Of a stretch of 64,000 nt of DNA, positions 1 to 12,600 are shown in pieces. The stretch lies in contig JAIXMQ010000003.1 in the NCBI GenBank assembly GCA_025716855.1, positions 310,001 to 374,000 of the forward strand, written 5' to 3'. The first letter of the stretch is position 1. The number at the start of each line of letters is the position of its first letter. This stretch comes from Pilaira anomala (taxonomy: Eukaryota; Mucoromycota; Mucoromycetes; Mucorales; Mucoraceae). The notes under the pieces are model-generated. The model was not told the origin of the DNA, made no database searches, and saw only the letters and a program-made list of their open reading frames with translations. The translations under genes were made by a program, and so were the position numbers.

Positions 1-645
1 CAGCAGCAGATTGACTGTAACGGTTGATCATGACTGTCTTGGAACCATAATCCTTAGCAGCAGCGAGAATCTTGGGGTTAGAAGAGACGACAGCAAGTTC
101 ACTTGCATCGTTCAAACCAAGAAGCATAGCAGTGTTAGTAACTACAGTAACTTCTTCAGGAGTACCATTGTTGATAGTACAAGCAGCAAACATGTCTGCA
201 GTGAACTGAGCGTGCCAGCAGAGACAACCAGCACGAGCGAGATCCATCATAGTACGGATGGTGAAAGCATGAGAGATAGCAACAGCATAGACACCATCTA
301 ATTGTTTGATCTTACGGATACTTGCAGAAGCATCTTCAAAGAGTTCAAGCTTGGTCCAGGCACCACAGAGAGCCAAAATTTCAGCTTCGGTAAAAGCACC
401 TTCAATACCAAATTCAACCAAGATTAATCTGAAAGTGATCAAGAGAATAGAGAGATCGGATTCAGAGTGCTTAGCCTTAAGACGGTATTCGAGGTAAAGA
501 TTATACCAACGAACAATAAGCTTTTGAACATCGACATGAGCAAAAGTGAAAGAGTCCTTCATGGTGACAATGGCATACCATGCTTTAGCAACAGAGGCAC
601 GGTAGTTGACAACAGAATCAATCAAGTCAAATGCAAATACCTTGA
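1..645 (-). other. Degenerate haloacid-dehalogenase-like (HAD) domain at the C-terminus of the giant protein
   Basis: The last visible exon continues past its helical repeat into a stretch matching the L-2-haloacid dehalogenase layout. It has a hydrophobic strand with FAFDLIDSVVNYR (codons about 640-599; the family has FDxxGTL), a cap-like helical part, an AVAISHA strand at the motif II position, and AVVSSNPKILAAAKDYG followed by TVMINR (about 91-20), which closely resembles the family's VSSN...GA...WINR ending. The first Asp is kept. The following Gly-Thr is replaced by Asp-Ser, the motif III Lys is not evident, and the acidic residue after SSN is missing. I infer a pseudo-enzyme or scaffold domain. 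The frame is still open at base 1. Confidence 0.7.
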
Positions 646-3600
646 CTCCCTTGAAAGAATCAGGAATTTGGGTAGTTTCGACCCAGGTCATGGTCTTGCC
701 TTGGAAACCACAAGCAATAGCACATTCGGCAGTAGCTTCAATAGCAGCACAAGTCTTGTGTTTAGCTTGTTCTTGAATTACACAGAACTTTTCTTCGATC
801 AATTCGACTTCAGATGTCTTGATAACGTGTTCAATAACAGAGACTTGTTCAGATACAATAGTGTAGATAGTATCCAAAGACTCAATGGCATGTTGTTGCG
901 TGTTCTTGACAGTGGTAGAGATATCTGATGATTCCTCAGTTACAGTATAATTAAAATCAATGGATTCCTTGGATTCCTTGATAATCAATTTAGCTTCTTC
1001 AAGAGAGCAAGCAATAATCTTTTGGACTTCGGTCTCATAAGATTCACCAGAAACATAGGTGATGGTCTTGAGTCTTCCGAACAAGATGTCATACCAACCA
1101 GCAAATCGAGACTTGGTATGATCAACAGTACAGAGTAAGGCCTTACGAGTTTCAGTTTCAGCTTGTTCAATAGACTCGTAAATAACTTGAGTCTTGGTTA
1201 CTGGCTTAGTTATAATGACACTGACTTCAGATTCAGTAGTACCGGTTTCCTTGTAGATTTCAGTCTTGACCTTACTAAGTTCAACAGAAGTGGTCTTGTT
1301 GAATTGGACCTTAGCGGCATCAATATCAATCTTTTGAACAACCTTAGAGTCATCATTAGAGGACTCAGTTATGGTCTTCTTAATATCATTCACTTGAGTC
1401 TTGATAGACCATTGAAGCTTATCGTAGAAAGAAACAGAGCCAGAGATAACGTCGGGAGTCTTGACGTATTCTTCCTTGGATTCTTCAATAACTACTTGAA
1501 GCTTAGCCTCTTCTTCCTTGATAGCAGTTTCGATGTCTTCGGTACAGTCACCTACTTCGATCATGGAGTTGATCTTTTCGATCATACCGACAAACCAGCC
1601 GTAAGTACGCTTAGTAGTATCTTCGAGCTTTTGACAAGTCTTAGCGCCTTCCACTATAATTAATAAAATGTTAGTTAGCTTTTTTTTTCTCAGTTAGGTA
1701 TAAAGTAACTTACAAGTAATCTTCTCCTTGGAGACAATAACTTCGGTTTGCTTCTTATCTTCAACCTTGGGGACTTCAGTTTGTTTCTTTTCTTGTTCAA
1801 AGATTTCAACCTTAGCCTTAACGAGCTCATTTTCAGTAGTCTTCTTGAATTCGGACTTGACAACTTCAATATCAATCTTTTGGACAACCTTGGAGTCATC
1901 ATTAGATGATTCCTTGATGGTCTTCTTAATGTCATTGACTTGGTTCTTAATAGACCATTGGAGCTTATCATAGAAAGAGATAGAACCAGCAATGGCAGCA
2001 CCAGTGACGGAACCAACAAAATCTTGCTTGGATTCCTTAAGAACAACTTGAAGCTTATCTTCTTCTTCGACAACAATAGCGTCAATTTCTTCTTCGGAGC
2101 ACTTACCGACTTCAATCATGGAGTTCACCTTTTCAATGAATCCGATAAACCAGCCGTTAGTACGTTCAGTGACTTCTTCAAGCTTGTCACAGGTCTTGAC
2201 ACCTTCCACTATAATGCAAAAAAAAAAAAAAAAAAAAATAGTTAGTAAATGCGCTTTTTTTCTAGGTGTATGTAGGACTTACAAGTAAGTTGATCCTTAG
2301 ATACAACAATTTCAGTTTGAGTCTTTTCTTCGTCTTTGGACTTAACAACTTCAAGTTGCTTCTTCTCTTCTTCCTTCTTGATTTCAATCTTGGCCTTGGA
2401 GAGTTCCACAGTAGTAGTCTTCTTGAGCTCAGTCTTAGCAACTTCAATATCAATCTTTTGGACAACCTTGGAGTCATCTTGAGAGGCATCCTTGAGTGTC
2501 TTCTTGATATCTTCTACTTGAGTCTTTACAGACCATTGGAGTCTATCGTAGAAAGTGATAGAACCAGACACAGCCTCAGTGGAGACAGAGCCAACCAATT
2601 CTTGCTTGGATTCAGTAATAACACCTTCCAACTTGCATTCTTCTTCTTCAATTACGGCATCGAGTTCTTCAGTGGTACACTTACCAACTTCGATCATGGA
2701 GTTGATCTTTTCAATAAAACCAACAAACCAACCAGTCGTACGGTCAGTAGTTTCTTCGAGCTTTTCACAGGTTTTAACACCTTCCACTATAATTAAATTT
2801 TAGTATATCATTCGTTTTTTTTTTTAATTGTTTGATACTTACAAGTAAGTTCATCTTTGGAAACAACAATTTCAGTTTGCTTCTTATCTTCTACAACTTC
2901 AACTTGTTTCTCTTCTTCGTTTACAACTTCTTCCACCTTATCACCAACAATCACCTCAACCACCTTATCACCTACAACAACTTCGACTTCAATCTCCTCA
3001 TCCTTGACAATAATCACCTCAGATTGCTTTTTATCTTCTTCCTTTTTGATTTCAATCTTAGCCTTAGAAAGCTCAACACAAGTAGTCTTTTCTAATTGAG
3101 TCTTGGCAGCTTCAATATCAATCTTTTCAACTACCTTAGAGTCATCTTGAGATGCTTCCTTGATAGTCTTCTTGATATCATCAACTTGAGTCTTTACAGA
3201 CCAGTTAAGTCTATCATAGAAAGAAATGGAACCAGAAACGGTACCAGTGGATTCAGAATCAATACATTCTTGCTTAGAGTTTTCAAGAACAACTTCGAGC
3301 TTAGATTCTTCTTCCTTGATAACGGTTTCGATCTCCTCGGTAGAGGTACCAGTCTCAATCAAACCGTTAATCTTTTCAACGAATCCAGCGAACCAACCCT
3401 TAGTACGATCGGTAGTCTCTTCAAGCTTGTCGCATGTCTTAGCACCTTCCACTGAAATTAAATGTTAGTAAAGCTTATATATTTTATATATATTTTTTCT
3501 TTGTACTTACAGGAAAGTTCATCCTTGGAGACAATGACTTCAGTGTGCTTCTTCTCTTCTTCAAGAATTTCGACCTTAGCCTTGACAAGCTCAACTTCGG

Positions 3601-6600
3601 TAGTCTTCTTGAATTCAGTCTTGACAACATCAATATCAATCTTTTGAACAATCTTAGAGTCATCTTCAGATGATTCCTTGATGGTCTTCTTGATATCATT
3701 GACTTGGGTCTTGATAGTCCATTGAAGTCTATCATAGAAAGAAATGGAACCGGAAATAGCATCAGCAGTAACAGTACTGACGAATTCTTGCTTGGATTCC
3801 TTAAGAACAGTATCAAGCTTGGCTTCTTCTTGGACAATGACTTCCTCAATTTCTTCAGTACAAGTACCAACTTCAATCAAAGAGTTAATCTTTTCAATGA
3901 AACCAACAAACCAACCGTTAGTACGTTCAGTAGTATCTTCAAGCTTTTGACAAGTCTTGGCACCTTCCACTGTAGCTATAATGTTAATATAGATATTATT
4001 TTGATTATTATAATTAAACTTACAAGTAAGTTGATCCTTAGACACAACAATTTCAGTGGTTTCCTTTTTATCTTCAGGTTTGGAAGCAACCGTTTCATTC
4101 TTTTCCTCTTCCTTCTTGATTTCAACCTTGGCCTTAGAAAGCTCAACACAAGTAGTCTTTTCTAATTGAGTCTTGGCAGCTTCAATATCAATCTTTTCAA
4201 CTACCTTAGAGTCATCTTGAGATGCTTCCTTGATAGTCTTCTTGATATCATCAACTTGAGTCTTTACAGACCAGTTAAGTCTATCGTAGAAAGAAATGGA
4301 ACCAGAAACGGTACCAGTGGATTCAGAATCAATACATTCTTGCTTAGAGTTTTCAAGAACAACTTCGAGCTTAGATTCTTCTTCCTTGATAACAGTTTCA
4401 ATATCCTCGGTAGAGGTACCAGTCTCAATCAAACCGTTAATCTTTTCAACGAATCCAGCGAACCAACCCTTAGTACGTTCAGTGGTTTCCTCAAGCTTAT
4501 CACAAGTCTTAGAACCTTCGACTAATAAAATTACAAATTTTAGATTTCTATAAAACGTTTCTTTTTAAAAAATAATATAACTTACTGGTAAGATCCTCTT
4601 TCTTGACAAAACCTTCAGTGAACTTCTTTTCTTCAACAAGGATTTCAACCTTTGCCTTAACAAGTTCAACTTCAGTAGTCTTCTTGAATTCAGTCTTGAC
4701 AACATCAACGTCAATCTTTTGAACAACCTTAGAGTCATCTTCAGTAGACTCCTTGATGGTCTTCTTAATATCATTGACTTGACTCTTGATAGTCCAGTGA
4801 AGTTTATCATAGAAGGAGATAGAACCAGAAACAGCGTCTGTAGTGACAGTGCTGACAAAGTCTTGCTTGGACTCCTTGAGAACAACTTCAAGCTTAGCTT
4901 CTTCTTCAACGATAACAGCATCAATATCCTCGGTAGAAGTACCAACTTCAATTAAGCTGTTGATCTTCTCGACAAAGCCAACAAACCATCCTTCAGTACG
5001 CTTGGTTGTATCTTCGAGCTTTTCACATGTCTTTGCTCCTTCCACTAAAAAAGATTAAAATGTGTTAGTACGGTTTGCAAAAAAAAAAAAAAAAAAGAGA
5101 GACTTACAAGTAAGTTGATCCTTGTTAATAACTACGACTTCGGTTTTCTTGTCTTCGGGCTTAGAAACAACTGTTTGCTTATTATCTTCGACATCAGAAA
5201 TGTTATCCTTTTTATCTTCGGGTTTGGAAACAACAGGTTGCTTCTTCTCCTCAATTACAACAACGACGTCCTTCTTCTCTTCTTCCTTCTTGATTTCAAT
5301 CTTAGCCTTAGAGAGCTCAACACAAGTAGTCTTTTCTAATTGAGTCTTGGCAGCTTCAATATCAATCTTTTCAACTACCTTAGAGTCATCTTGAGATGCT
5401 TCCTTGATAGTCTTCTTGATATCATCAACTTGAGTCTTTACAGACCAGTTAAGTCTATCGTAGAAAGAAATGGAACCAGAAACGGTACCAGTGGATTCAG
5501 AATCAATACATTCTTGCTTAGAGTTTTCAAGAACAACTTCGAGCTTAGATTCTTCTTCCTTGATAACGGTTTCGATCTCCTCGGTAGAGGTACCAGTCTC
5601 AATCAAACCGTTAATCTTTTCAACGAATCCAGCGAACCAACCCTTAGTACGTTCAGTGGTTTCCTCAAGCTTATCACAGGTCTTAAAACCTTCGACTAAA
5701 AAATAAAAAATACAAGTTTGAGTACAAAACAAGACAAATATATTATTATAATGACTTACCAGAAAGGTCTTCCTTCTTGACAATGACTTCAGTGTGCTTC
5801 TTCTCCTCTTCAAGAATTTCGACCTTAGCATTGACGAGCTCAACTTCGGTAGTCTTCTTGAATTCAGTCTTGACAACATCAATGTCAATCTTTTGGACAA
5901 TCTTAGAGTCATCTTCAGATGATTCCTTAAGAGTCTTCTTGATATCGTTGACTTGAGTCTTTACAGACCATTGAAGTTTATCAAAGAAAGAAATGGAGCC
6001 GGAAACAGCATCAGCGGTTACAGAGCTGACAAAATCTTGCTTAGATTCCTTAAGTACAACCTCGAGTTTGGCTTCTTCTTCCATGATAACAGCATCAATC
6101 TCCTCTTCTGTACACTTGCCAACATCAATCAAGGAATTAATCTTTTCAATAAAGCCAATAAACCAGCCGTTGGTACGCTCTGCAGTTTCTTCAAGCTTGT
6201 CGCAGGTCTTGCAACCTTCCACTATTAAAATAAATATCAGTATGAATTATATTAACTACAAGCTTAATTGACTTACAAGTAAGTTGATTCTTAGATACGA
6301 GGACTTCAGTAGTTTCCTTCTTATCTTCAGGCTTAGAAGCAATCTCTTCCATCTTTTCTTCTTTCTTCTTAATTTCAATCTTAGCCTTGGAGAGCTCAAC
6401 ACAAGTAGTCTTTTCTAATTGAGTCTTGGCAGCTTCGATATCAATCTTTTCAACGACCTTAGAGTCATCTTCAGATGCTTCTTTGATAGTCTTCTTGATA
6501 TCATCAACTTGAGCCTTTACAGACCAGTTAAGTCTATCGTAGAAAGAAATAGAACCGGAAACAGTACCAGTGGATTCAGAATCTTCGCATTCTTTCTTAG

Positions 6601-9600
6601 AATCCTTAAGAACAACTTCGAGCTTAGCTTCTTCTTCCTTGATAACGGTTTCGATCTCCTCGGTAGAGGTACCAGTCTCGATCAAACCGTTAATCTTTTC
6701 AACGAATCCAGCGAACCAACCCTTAGTACGATCGGTAGTCTCTTCAAGCTTGTCGCAAGTCTTGGAGCCTTCAACTATAAACGCATAAATGTAAGTAGAA
6801 ATAATAATAAAAAAAAATTTTAAAAAATGACTTACCAGTAAGATCTTCTTTCTTAACAATGACTTCGGTGTGTTTCTTCTCTTCTTCGAAGATTTCAACC
6901 TTAGCCTTAATAAGTTCGACATCAGTAATTTTCGTAAGCTCGGTCTTGACAGCTTCTACATCAATCTTTTGGACAACCTTGGAATCATCATCGGAGGAAT
7001 CCTTAATAGTCTTCTTGATGTCATTGACTTGGGTCTTGATAGTCCATTGAAGTCTATCATAGAAAGAGATAGAACCAGAGATGGCATCAGTAGTGGCAGT
7101 GCTGACGAAGTCTTGCTTGGATTCCTTAAGAACAGTATCAAGCTTGGCTTCTTCTTGGACAATGACTTCCTCAATTTCTTCAGTACAAGTACCAACTTCA
7201 ATCAAAGAGTTAATCTTTTCAATGAAACCAACAAACCAACCGTTAGTACGTTCAGTAGTTTCTTCGAGTTTCTCGCATGTCTTGGAGCCTTCCACTAATA
7301 TTATAAAAAATTTAGTATGATTTAAGCTAAAATTTAAAAAAAGTACTTACAGGTAAGCTGATTCTTGTTAATAAAAACGATTTCAGTTTGCTTCTTGTCT
7401 TCAGGCTTAGAAACAACATCCTCTGTCTTGTCTTCAGGTCTAGAAACGACATCATCCTTTTTATCAGTAGACTTAGTGATAGTAGTCTCTTTCTTGTCAT
7501 CAACTACGACAACAACAGAATCCTTCTTTTCTTCTTCCTTCTTGATTTCAATCTTAGCCTTAGAGAGCTCAACACAAGTAGTCTTTTCTAATTGAGTCTT
7601 GGCAGCTTCAATATCAATCTTTTCAACTACCTTAGAGTCATCTTGAGATGCTTCCTTGATAGTCTTCTTGATATCATCAACTTGAGTCTTTACAGACCAG
7701 TTAAGTCTATCATAGAAAGAAATGGAACCAGAAACGGTACCAGTGGATTCAGAATCAATACATTCTTGCTTAGAGTTTTCAAGAACAACTTCGAGCTTAG
7801 ATTCTTCTTCCTTGATAACGGTTTCGATCTCCTCGGTAGAGGTACCAGTCTCAATCAAACCGTTAATCTTTTCAACGAATCCAGCGAACCAACCCTTAGT
7901 ACGATCGGTAGTCTCTTCAAGCTTGTCGCATGTCTTAGCACCTTCCACTGAAATTAAATGTTAGTAAAGCTTATATATTTTATATATATTTTTTCTTTGT
8001 ACTTACAGGAAAGTTCATCCTTGGAGACAATGACTTCAGTGTGCTTCTTCTCTTCTTCAAGAATTTCGACCTTAGCCTTGACGAGCTCAACTTCGGTAGT
8101 CTTCTTGAATTCAGTCTTGACAACATCAATATCAATCTTTTGAACAATCTTAGAGTCATCTTCAGATGATTCCTTGATGGTCTTCTTGATATCATTGACT
8201 TGAGTCTTGATATTCCATTGGAGTCTATCGTAGAAAGAAATGGAGCCGGAAACTGCTTCAGAAGTTACAGCGCTGACAAACTCTTGCTTAGATTCTTTAA
8301 GAACGACATCCAGCTTAGCTTCTTCTTCAGAGATAACAGTGTTAATCTCTTCGGTACAAGTACCGACCTCGATTAAAGAGTTAATCTTTTCAATGAAGTC
8401 AACAAACCAACCGTTAGTACGTTCTGTAGTTTCTTCTAGCTTTTCGCAAGTCTTGGCGCCTTCCACTAATAAAATAACAAGTGTTAAAAAATTTAAAATT
8501 TAGTATTATAATTTTAAAACTTACAAGTGAGTTGATCCTTAGTAACGATAGCTTCAGTATACTTCTTCTCTGCAGGCTTAGAAGCATCGACCTCCTCCTT
8601 CTTGATTTCGACCTTAGCCTTAGAGAGCTCAACACAAGTAGTCTTTTCTAATTGAGTCTTGGCAGCTTCAATATCAATCTTCTCAACTACCTTAGAATCA
8701 TCTTGAGATGCTTCCTTGATAGTCTTCTTGATATCATCAACTTGAGTCTTTACAGACCAGTTAAGTCTATCGTAGAAAGAAATAGAACCAGAAACGGTAC
8801 CAGTGGATTCAGAATCTTCGCATTCTTTCTTAGAATCCTTAAGAACAACCTCAAGCTTAGCTTCTTCTTCCTTGATAACAGTTTCAATATCCTCAGTACA
8901 AGTACCGACTTCAATCAAACCATTGATCTTTTCAACAAAGTCAACGAACCATCCCTTAGTACGTTCAGTGGTCTCCTCAAGCTTGTCACAAGTCTTGGAG
9001 CCTTCAACTATAAAAATATAAATGTAAGTAAAAATAAATAGAATCATTTCCTATAACTTACCAGTAAGGTCTTCCTTCTTAACAATGACTTCGGTATGCT
9101 TCTTTTCCTCATTTAAGATGTCAACCTTAGCTTTAACAAGTTCAACTTCAGTGGTCTTCTTGAATTCAGTCTTGACAACATCAACGTCAATCTTTTGAAC
9201 AACCTTAGAGTCATCTTCAGTAGACTCCTTGATGGTCTTCTTAATATCATTGACTTGACTCTTGATAGTCCATTGAAGTTTATCATAGAAGGAGATAGAA
9301 CCAGATACAGCATCTGTAGTAACAGTGCTGACAAAGTCTTGCTTGGACTCCTTGAGAACAACTTCAAGCTTAGCTTCTTCTTCAACGATAACAGCATCAA
9401 TATCCTCGGTAGAAGTACCAACTTCAATTAAGCTGTTGATCTTCTCGATAAAGCCAACAAACCATCCTTCAGTACGCTTGGTTGTGTCTTCGAGCTTTTC
9501 ACAGGTCTTAACACCTTCCACTAAAGATTTATATAATATTAGCTAAAGTATTTAGTCAGATTATAAACTACTTACATGTAAATTGATCCTTTGTAACAGC

Positions 9601-12600
9601 AACAACTTCAGATTGTTTCTTGTCTTCAACCTTAGGCATATTATCTTTCTTACCATCAGGCTTGGAAATGGAAGTATCCTTCTTATTCTTAGGCTTAGTG
9701 ATAATAGTAACCTTCTTATCATCAGGTTTGGTTATAGCAGCATCTTTCTTGTCATCAACTACGACAACAACAGAATCCTTCTTTTCTTCTTCCTTCTTGA
9801 TTTCAATTTTAGCCTTAGAGAGCTCAACACAAGTAGTCTTTTCTAATTGAGTCTTGGCAGCTTCAATATCAATCTTTTCAACTACCTTAGAGTCATCTTG
9901 AGACGCTTCCTTGATAGTCTTTTTGATATCATCAACTTGAGTCTTTACAGACCAGTTAAGTCTATCGTAGAAAGAAATGGAACCAGAAACGGTGCCAGTG
10001 GATTCAGAATCAATACATTCTTGCTTAGAGTTTTCAAGAACAACTTCGAGCTTAGATTCTTCTTCCTTGATGACGGTTTCGATCTCCTCGGTAGAGGTAC
10101 CAGTCTCAATCAAACCGTTAATCTTTTCAACGAATCCAACAAACCAACCCTTAGTACGATCAGTAGTCTCTTCAAGCTTGTCGCATGTCTTAGCACCTTC
10201 CACTGAAATTAAATGTTAGTAAAGCTTATATATTTTATATATTTTTTTTTCTTTGTACTTACAGGAAAGTTCATCCTTGGAGACAATGACTTCAGTGTGC
10301 TTCTTCTCTTCTTCAAGAATCTCGACCTTAGCCTTGACGAGCTCAACTTCGGTAGTCTTCTTGAATTCAGTCTTGACAACATCAATGTCAATCTTCTGAA
10401 CAATCTTAGAGTCATCTTCAGATGATTCCTTGATAGTCTTCTTAATATCATTGACTTGGGTCTTGATAGTCCATTGAAGTCTATCATAGAAAGAAATGGA
10501 ACCGGAAATAGCATCAGCAGTAACAGTACTGACGAATTCTTGCTTGGATTCCTTAAGAACAGTATCAAGCTTGGCTTCTTCTTGGACAATGACTTCCTCA
10601 ATTTCTTCAGTACAAGTACCAACTTCAATCAAAGAGTTAATCTTTTCAATGAAACCAACAAACCAACCGTTAGTACGTTCAGTAGTATCTTCAAGCTTTT
10701 GACAAGTCTTGGCACCTTCCACTGTAGCTATAATGTTAATATAGATATTATTTCGATTATTATAATTAAACTTACAAGTAAGTTGATCCTTAGACACAAC
10801 AATTTCAGTGGTTTCCTTCTTATCTTCAGGCTTAGAAGTAATATCTTCATTCTTTTCTTCTTCCTTCTTGATTTCAATCTTAGCCTTGGAGAGTTCAACA
10901 CAAGTGGTCTTTTCTAATTGAGTCTTGGCAGCTTCAATATCGATCTTTTCAACTACCTTAGAATCATCTTGAGATGCTTCCTTGATAGTCTTCTTGATAT
11001 CATCAACTTGAGTCTTTACAGACCAGTTAAGTCTATCGTAGAAAGAAATAGAACCAGAAACGGTACCAGTGGATTCAGAATCTTCGCATTCTTTCTTAGA
11101 ATCTTTAAGAACAACCTCAAGCTTAGCTTCTTCTTCCTTGATAACAGTTTCAATATCCTCAGTACAAGTACCAACTTCAATCAAACCATTGATCTTTTCA
11201 ACAAAGTCAACGAACCATCCCTTAGTACGTTCAGTGGTCTCCTCAAGCTTGTCACAAGTCTTGGAGCCTTCAACTACAAATTTAAAACGTAAGTAAAAGA
11301 AAAAAAAGAAAATGCTAAATTGAAAAAAAAAAAAGGCTTACCAGTAAGATCATCCTTCTTAACGATAACTTCAGTATGTTTCTTTTCTTCTTCGAAGATT
11401 TCGACCTTAGCCTTGACGAGCTCAACTTCGGTAGTCTTCTTGAATTCAGTCTTGACAGCATCAATGTCAATCTTTTGAACAATCTTAGAGTCAACGTCAG
11501 ATGATTCCTTGATGGTCTTCTTAATATCATTGACTTGGGTCTTGATAGTCCATTGAAGTCTATCATAGAAAGAGATAGAACCAGAAACAGCGTCAGTGGT
11601 GACAGTGCTGACGAAGTCTTGCTTGGATTCCTTAAGAACAGTATCAAGCTTGGCTTCTTCTTGGACAATGACTTCCTCAATTTCTTCAGTACAAGTACCA
11701 ACTTCAATCAAAGAGTTAATCTTTTCAATGAAACCAACAAACCAACCGTTAGTACGTTCAGTAGTATCTTCAAGTTTTTCACAAGTCTTGGCACCTTCCA
11801 CTAGTAATTTATAATGATTTAGTATAATTAAAAAGTATATAAAAAAATAGGTTTAGCTTACATGTAAGTTCATCCTTAATAACAACGAAAATTTCTGATT
11901 GTTTCTTATCTTCAACCTTAGGAGCAGTATCTTTGTTAAACACAGGCTTAGTGACAACGACATCTTTCTTGTCGTCCTTCTTATCTTCAACCTCGGAAAC
12001 AATTTCAATCTTTTCTTCTTCTTTCTTAATTTCAATCTTTGCTTTGGAGAGTTCGACACAAGTAGTCTTTTCTAATTGGGTCTTTACAGCCTCGACATCA
12101 ATCTTTTCAACAATCTTAGAATCATCTTCAGAAGATTCCTTGATGGTCTTCTTAATATCGTCTACCTGAGATTTAACAGACCAACGAAGTCTGTCATAGA
12201 ATGAAATAGAACCGGAAACAGTACCAGTAGAATCGGAATCAATGCACTCTTGCTTAGAATCCTTGAGGACAACATCAAGCTTGGCTTCTTCTTCCTTGAT
12301 AGCCGATTCAATATCTTCAGTACAAGTACCGACTTCAATTAAACCATTGACTTTTTCAACAAAACCAGTGAACCAACCCTTGGTGCGTTCAGTAGTTTCT
12401 TCGAGCTTATCACAGGTTTTGGAGCCTTCATCTATAAATATAAATGTGAGTAGAGCTTAAAAAAAAAAAAAAAAAAGTTACTATAAAATGACATACCAGT
12501 GAGATCTTCTTTCTTAACAATGACTTCGGTGTGTTTCTTCTCTTCTTCGAAGATTTCAACCTTAGCCTTAATAAGTTCGACATCAGTAACTTTCGTAAGC

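Noticed and set aside
3458..4432. 324-codon minus frame crossing the intron at 3970-4023 (and the similar 10216-11184)
   Set aside because: The intron happens to be stop-free in that frame, but it has a proper donor, branch site and acceptor, and all other copies of this intron interrupt the frame in the same place.
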